This document shows, one piece after another, positions 61,266-64,000 of a stretch of DNA of 64,000 bases. Numbering within the stretch: the stretch's first letter is position 1; every line of letters starts with the position of its first letter. The stretch is from Sequoia sempervirens (lineage: Eukaryota > Streptophyta > Pinopsida > Cupressales > Cupressaceae). The stretch spans positions 186,001-250,000 of the forward strand of contig VDFB02321274.1 of the NCBI GenBank assembly GCA_007258455.2, read 5' to 3'. The notes under the pieces are model-generated. The model made no database searches. It had not been told where the DNA came from and was given only the letters and a program-made list of their open reading frames with translations. Both the position numbers and the translations under genes were made by a program.

Positions 61266-62589
61266 CAAATGCAATACAATGAAGACTAAGCAAAGTCCAG
61301 TCTCTTCCACATCCATGGGAATTATAATGAAACTTAGCAAGAAATGAAAGTAGCTGACAGTACTACTATTCAGCCTTACAAAAAGATAGAACTCCTGCCA
61401 ATATCAATGTATTTCAAGTGTCTCAATGTCGCAATTATTGAATATGTCTCTCCTATCATCAACTGACTCAAACCACACTAAATCCAACCCAAAAGGAAAA
61501 CTTCTACAATCTAATTTTGATAGACTAGCAACCAAAAATGCACAAACCAACAACTAGACAACCCACTAAATGCTCATAACTACTCTGAATGACATGAGAC
61601 CAAGTGCAATGAACTCCTAGGAAGATGGCAACCAATTTATGACCAAGAAATAGTTGGAACAACTACTCAATGAATTATCTAAACATTTTTCAGGCATGAT
61701 GAAGTAGAATGGCCTCAAGAGGGGCGACTGCTGCAAAATAAAATCCAAATATGCATATTAAAATCTGAAACTCTCCAAAAAGAGGCACCCAAGGATGAAA
61801 ATGAAAAATGAAAACTACCCAGAACAATATAAAATTTATTCAATGACTTATGAATAAAAACTACTTTCAGCTATGCATAACCAACAACTTCAAAAGACTC
61901 AAAAACTTCAGAAAACTCCATCTCAAGTGCTCAATTTGTTCTCAAGAGTCAAGAACATCCATAATCTTAACTAGTTGCTATCTTTCAAGCAAGAAGCTAA
62001 GCCAAGCTAGGAGGTGTGCATTCCTCGAAGCAACTCACTCACCATTTCGGCAACATAAGAATATATTTCTTCATGGATACAAAACAAACAGCCCAAGACT
62101 CTTATTTATAGCTTTTTTGTCTCCCAATTTCAAATTCCAATTCCCTCCAAGATGGATGCCTAATCCAAATTCACATTCACCTCACAATAATATCTCATTT
62201 TGCATTTCATTTCTCATTTCTCCAAGTCGTCCCACATCAAGAAAATAATATACTTTATCAAAATTGCTAATAAAGTATAAAGTGGCGTAAAAATATAATA
62301 AAGTGAAATACTTTATAAAAAATTGCCTTTTTAATAAAATTAACTTATCTCTCCAAGAAGGTGTCCTCCAAGCCTTAGCAAAATTATTTCACTTAAAATG
62401 TTATTTCCTTCAAATATCAAACTTTCCAAAATAATCACCTCAAAAGCTGGAGACCAACTGAATATACTGCCCTACTAGAAATAGCCATAATACCAAATTA
62501 CTGAAATACTGCCAAAAATAGCACCAAGGATGTTGGAGACCAAACTACTCAAACTGACCTGCCAGATATAGCCACTAAACTGAACTACA

Positions 62590-62725
62590 AAAACCTTGCT
62601 AAAAATAGCACTACTAAAATAAAACTTACTAAAAATAGCACACTGCTAAAAATAGTAAGTTGTTCCAAACTCATTTTAACCACAATCTGAGCAACTGTCG
62701 TACTTACTAAAAATAGTAAGTCCAA
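62590..62725. repeat. Short repeat of CTAAAAATAG
   Basis: GCTAAAAATAGCAC or ACTAAAAATAGTAAG recurs five times between 62598 and 62719, partly palindromic. Inside the solo LTR, downstream of the TATA-like box. Confidence 0.7.
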
Positions 62726-63058
62726 AAAAGTCCTCCATTGCAGTTGCATGACACACCACTACAAAGCTCTCTGAAAACCCAGAAGGAATCCAGAATCCAA
62801 ACTGCAAAACTCCAAAATGCAAGCCTCCAAAAGCAGTCAAGAATGCAAGTCAATAACCTGTCATGCATGTTACCTCATCATGAAGCTCTCCAAAAACCCA
62901 GAAAGCTTCACTAGACATGCGTTAGAAACTCTCGCATGCAAGACCTCAAAACCTCCTCAGAAGTGGAAACCCTAATTTTTATTTCAACTTAGCCTACAAG
63001 TTTCTGAAAATAGGCTAAATCCAAATGAAGAGTGTAGAGCTAAATTGGGAACATTATA

Positions 63059-64000
63059 GATAGAGAAGATTTTGAAAGTTGGCTTTATCTATCCGATTGA
63101 GCATTCACCTTGGATATCAAATATTTTCACTGTCAGCAAGCTTGATGCTCCTATTCATATTTGCATTGATTTTCATGATCTCAATAAGGCTTCTCTTAAA
63201 GATGATTTTGCGTTGCTTAATATTGATATGACTATAGACTTAACTGCATGCCATGCCTTATTGCTTCATGTATGGATTCTTGGGTTATAATTTGATTCGT
63301 ATTAACCTAGAAGATCAGTATAAGATGGCCTTCACTACCCCTTGGGGTACCTTATGCTATGTAGTCATGCCATTTGGGTTAAAGAATGCTGGAGCAACTT
63401 ACCAACGAGCGATGATTCTTATCTTCCATGATTTCATTCACAAGATTTTAGAAGATTATGTCGATGGAATTTTGGCTAAGTCTATGACTCGTCAAGATCA
63501 CGTTGAGACTCTTTGTCTTATTTTTGAAAGGATTTAACTCTATAAAATGAGACTAAATCCTCTTAAGTGTATCTTTGGTTTAGATTCCAACAAGCTTTTA
63601 GGATTTAGTGTCTCTCATTATGGAATCGAAGTAGATACAAATAAGATTGATATAATTGTTAACATGTTTCATCCTAAAAAAATATCTCAACTACATAATT
63701 TGCAAGGGAAGATTTAGGAAATTTTTAGATTTGTATCTCAGTTGGTTGATCGCACCCTTCCCTTCACGGGTTTGTTGAAGAAAGATGTTCACTTTTAATG
63801 GGATGATGAGTGCAAAATTTTTTTTGAGTCAGTCAAGAGTTATTTGGACAATCCTTCTATCTTAATGCCGGTTGTGCAGGATAAACCCTTTTTGCTTTAT
63901 ATATTTGCATCATTTCATGCCTTAGTAGCTCTATTAGCTCAACATGATAATGATAGTAAAGAAAGAGCGATCTACTACATTATTTGTATTCTAGTTGATT
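63059..64000 (+). pseudogene. Element B RT continued and RNase H start
   Basis: Resumes with KILKVGFIYPIEHSPWISNI, ICIDFHDLNKASLKDDF, KMAFTTPWGTLCYVVMPFGL and NAGATYQRAM. The catalytic box reads YVDG at 63457-63468 where YVDD is expected. Then VSHYGIEVDTNKIDIIVNMF, FTGLLKKDVHF and, near the window end, HALVALLAQHDNDSKERAIY, the RNase H start. Stops at 63535, 63715 and 63796, and a frame change near 63285. Confidence 0.88.

Larger units (their letters stand above)
60804..63058. mobile_element. Solo LTR inserted in element B RT
   Basis: 2255 bp flanked by GATAG at 60799-60803 and 63059-63063. It starts TGTAATG and ends CATTATA, an inverted repeat with one mismatch (the expected end CATTACA with a C-to-T change). 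Removing it with one GATAG restores the RT frame exactly. No internal domains, primer site or second LTR are seen, so it is most likely a solo LTR left by recombination. A TATA-like TTATTTATAG lies at 62101-62110. The 132-codon frame at 61850-62248 is not a recognised gene. Family and strand cannot be fixed. Confidence 0.82.
58312..64000 (+). mobile_element. Element B: Tat-like Ty3/gypsy retrotransposon, runs off the window
   Basis: A 5' LTR, primer site, short gag start, G-patch-like and RT domains on the + strand. The LTR is the same family as element A's 3' LTR. The RT is interrupted by a solo LTR (60804-63058). Gag core and protease are missing between 59840 and 60050, so it was internally deleted. 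The remaining RNase H, integrase and 3' LTR would lie beyond 64000. Confidence 0.85.

Noticed and set aside
61850..62248. 132-codon open frame
   Set aside because: It is inside the solo LTR and shows no family resemblance.

Overview
The window is nuclear DNA of a seed plant with a large, transposon-rich genome. A spliced COP9 signalosome subunit 6 gene with plant-type sequence and GT-AG introns sits at the left end, and almost everything else that can be recognised is old, broken plant LTR retrotransposon sequence. The base composition is AT-rich. Slowly eroding, deeply nested Ty3/gypsy and Ty1/copia copies would fit a gymnosperm such as a conifer, but I cannot fix the species from sequence alone.

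Layout. 1-3035: the last seven exons of CSN6 on the + strand, starting inside an intron, so the first roughly 130 codons lie upstream of the window. 3036-8433: 3' flank, two small tandem repeats and a decayed copia RNase H end. 8434-11931: an old Ty1/copia element with two LTRs, a tRNA-iMet primer site and only a gag remnant. 11937-18300: no recognisable genes, one 52-bp minisatellite. 18300-25012: the 3' part of a Tat-like gypsy element (element A: RNase H, second RNase H, integrase, an antisense plant-mobile-domain gene, 3' LTR). 27663-57300: a giant Tat-like gypsy element (outer element) bounded by two roughly 1.2-kb LTRs and a perfect AGTAC target-site duplication. It has a long leader, repeat-bearing Gag, protease, G-patch, RT, RNase H, second RNase H, integrase and an antisense plant-mobile-domain gene. 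39204-49263: an Athila-like gypsy element (nested element) inserted into the second RNase H of the outer element, with perfect CTCAA duplication. 58312-64000: the 5' LTR and gag-pol start of another copy of the element A family (element B), its RT interrupted by a 2.26-kb solo LTR with GATAG duplication.

How it works together. CSN6 is the only likely functional host gene. None of the retroelements looks autonomous now. All carry stops or frameshifts, and many of the stops sit where a CAG, CAA or CGA codon is expected, as C-to-T decay of methylated DNA would give. The most interesting theme is that two different Tat-like families carry an antisense gene with a plant mobile domain followed by a coiled coil, both placed between integrase and the 3' LTR. 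Target-site duplications and resumed reading frames fix the order of insertion: the outer element before the nested one, and element B before the solo LTR.
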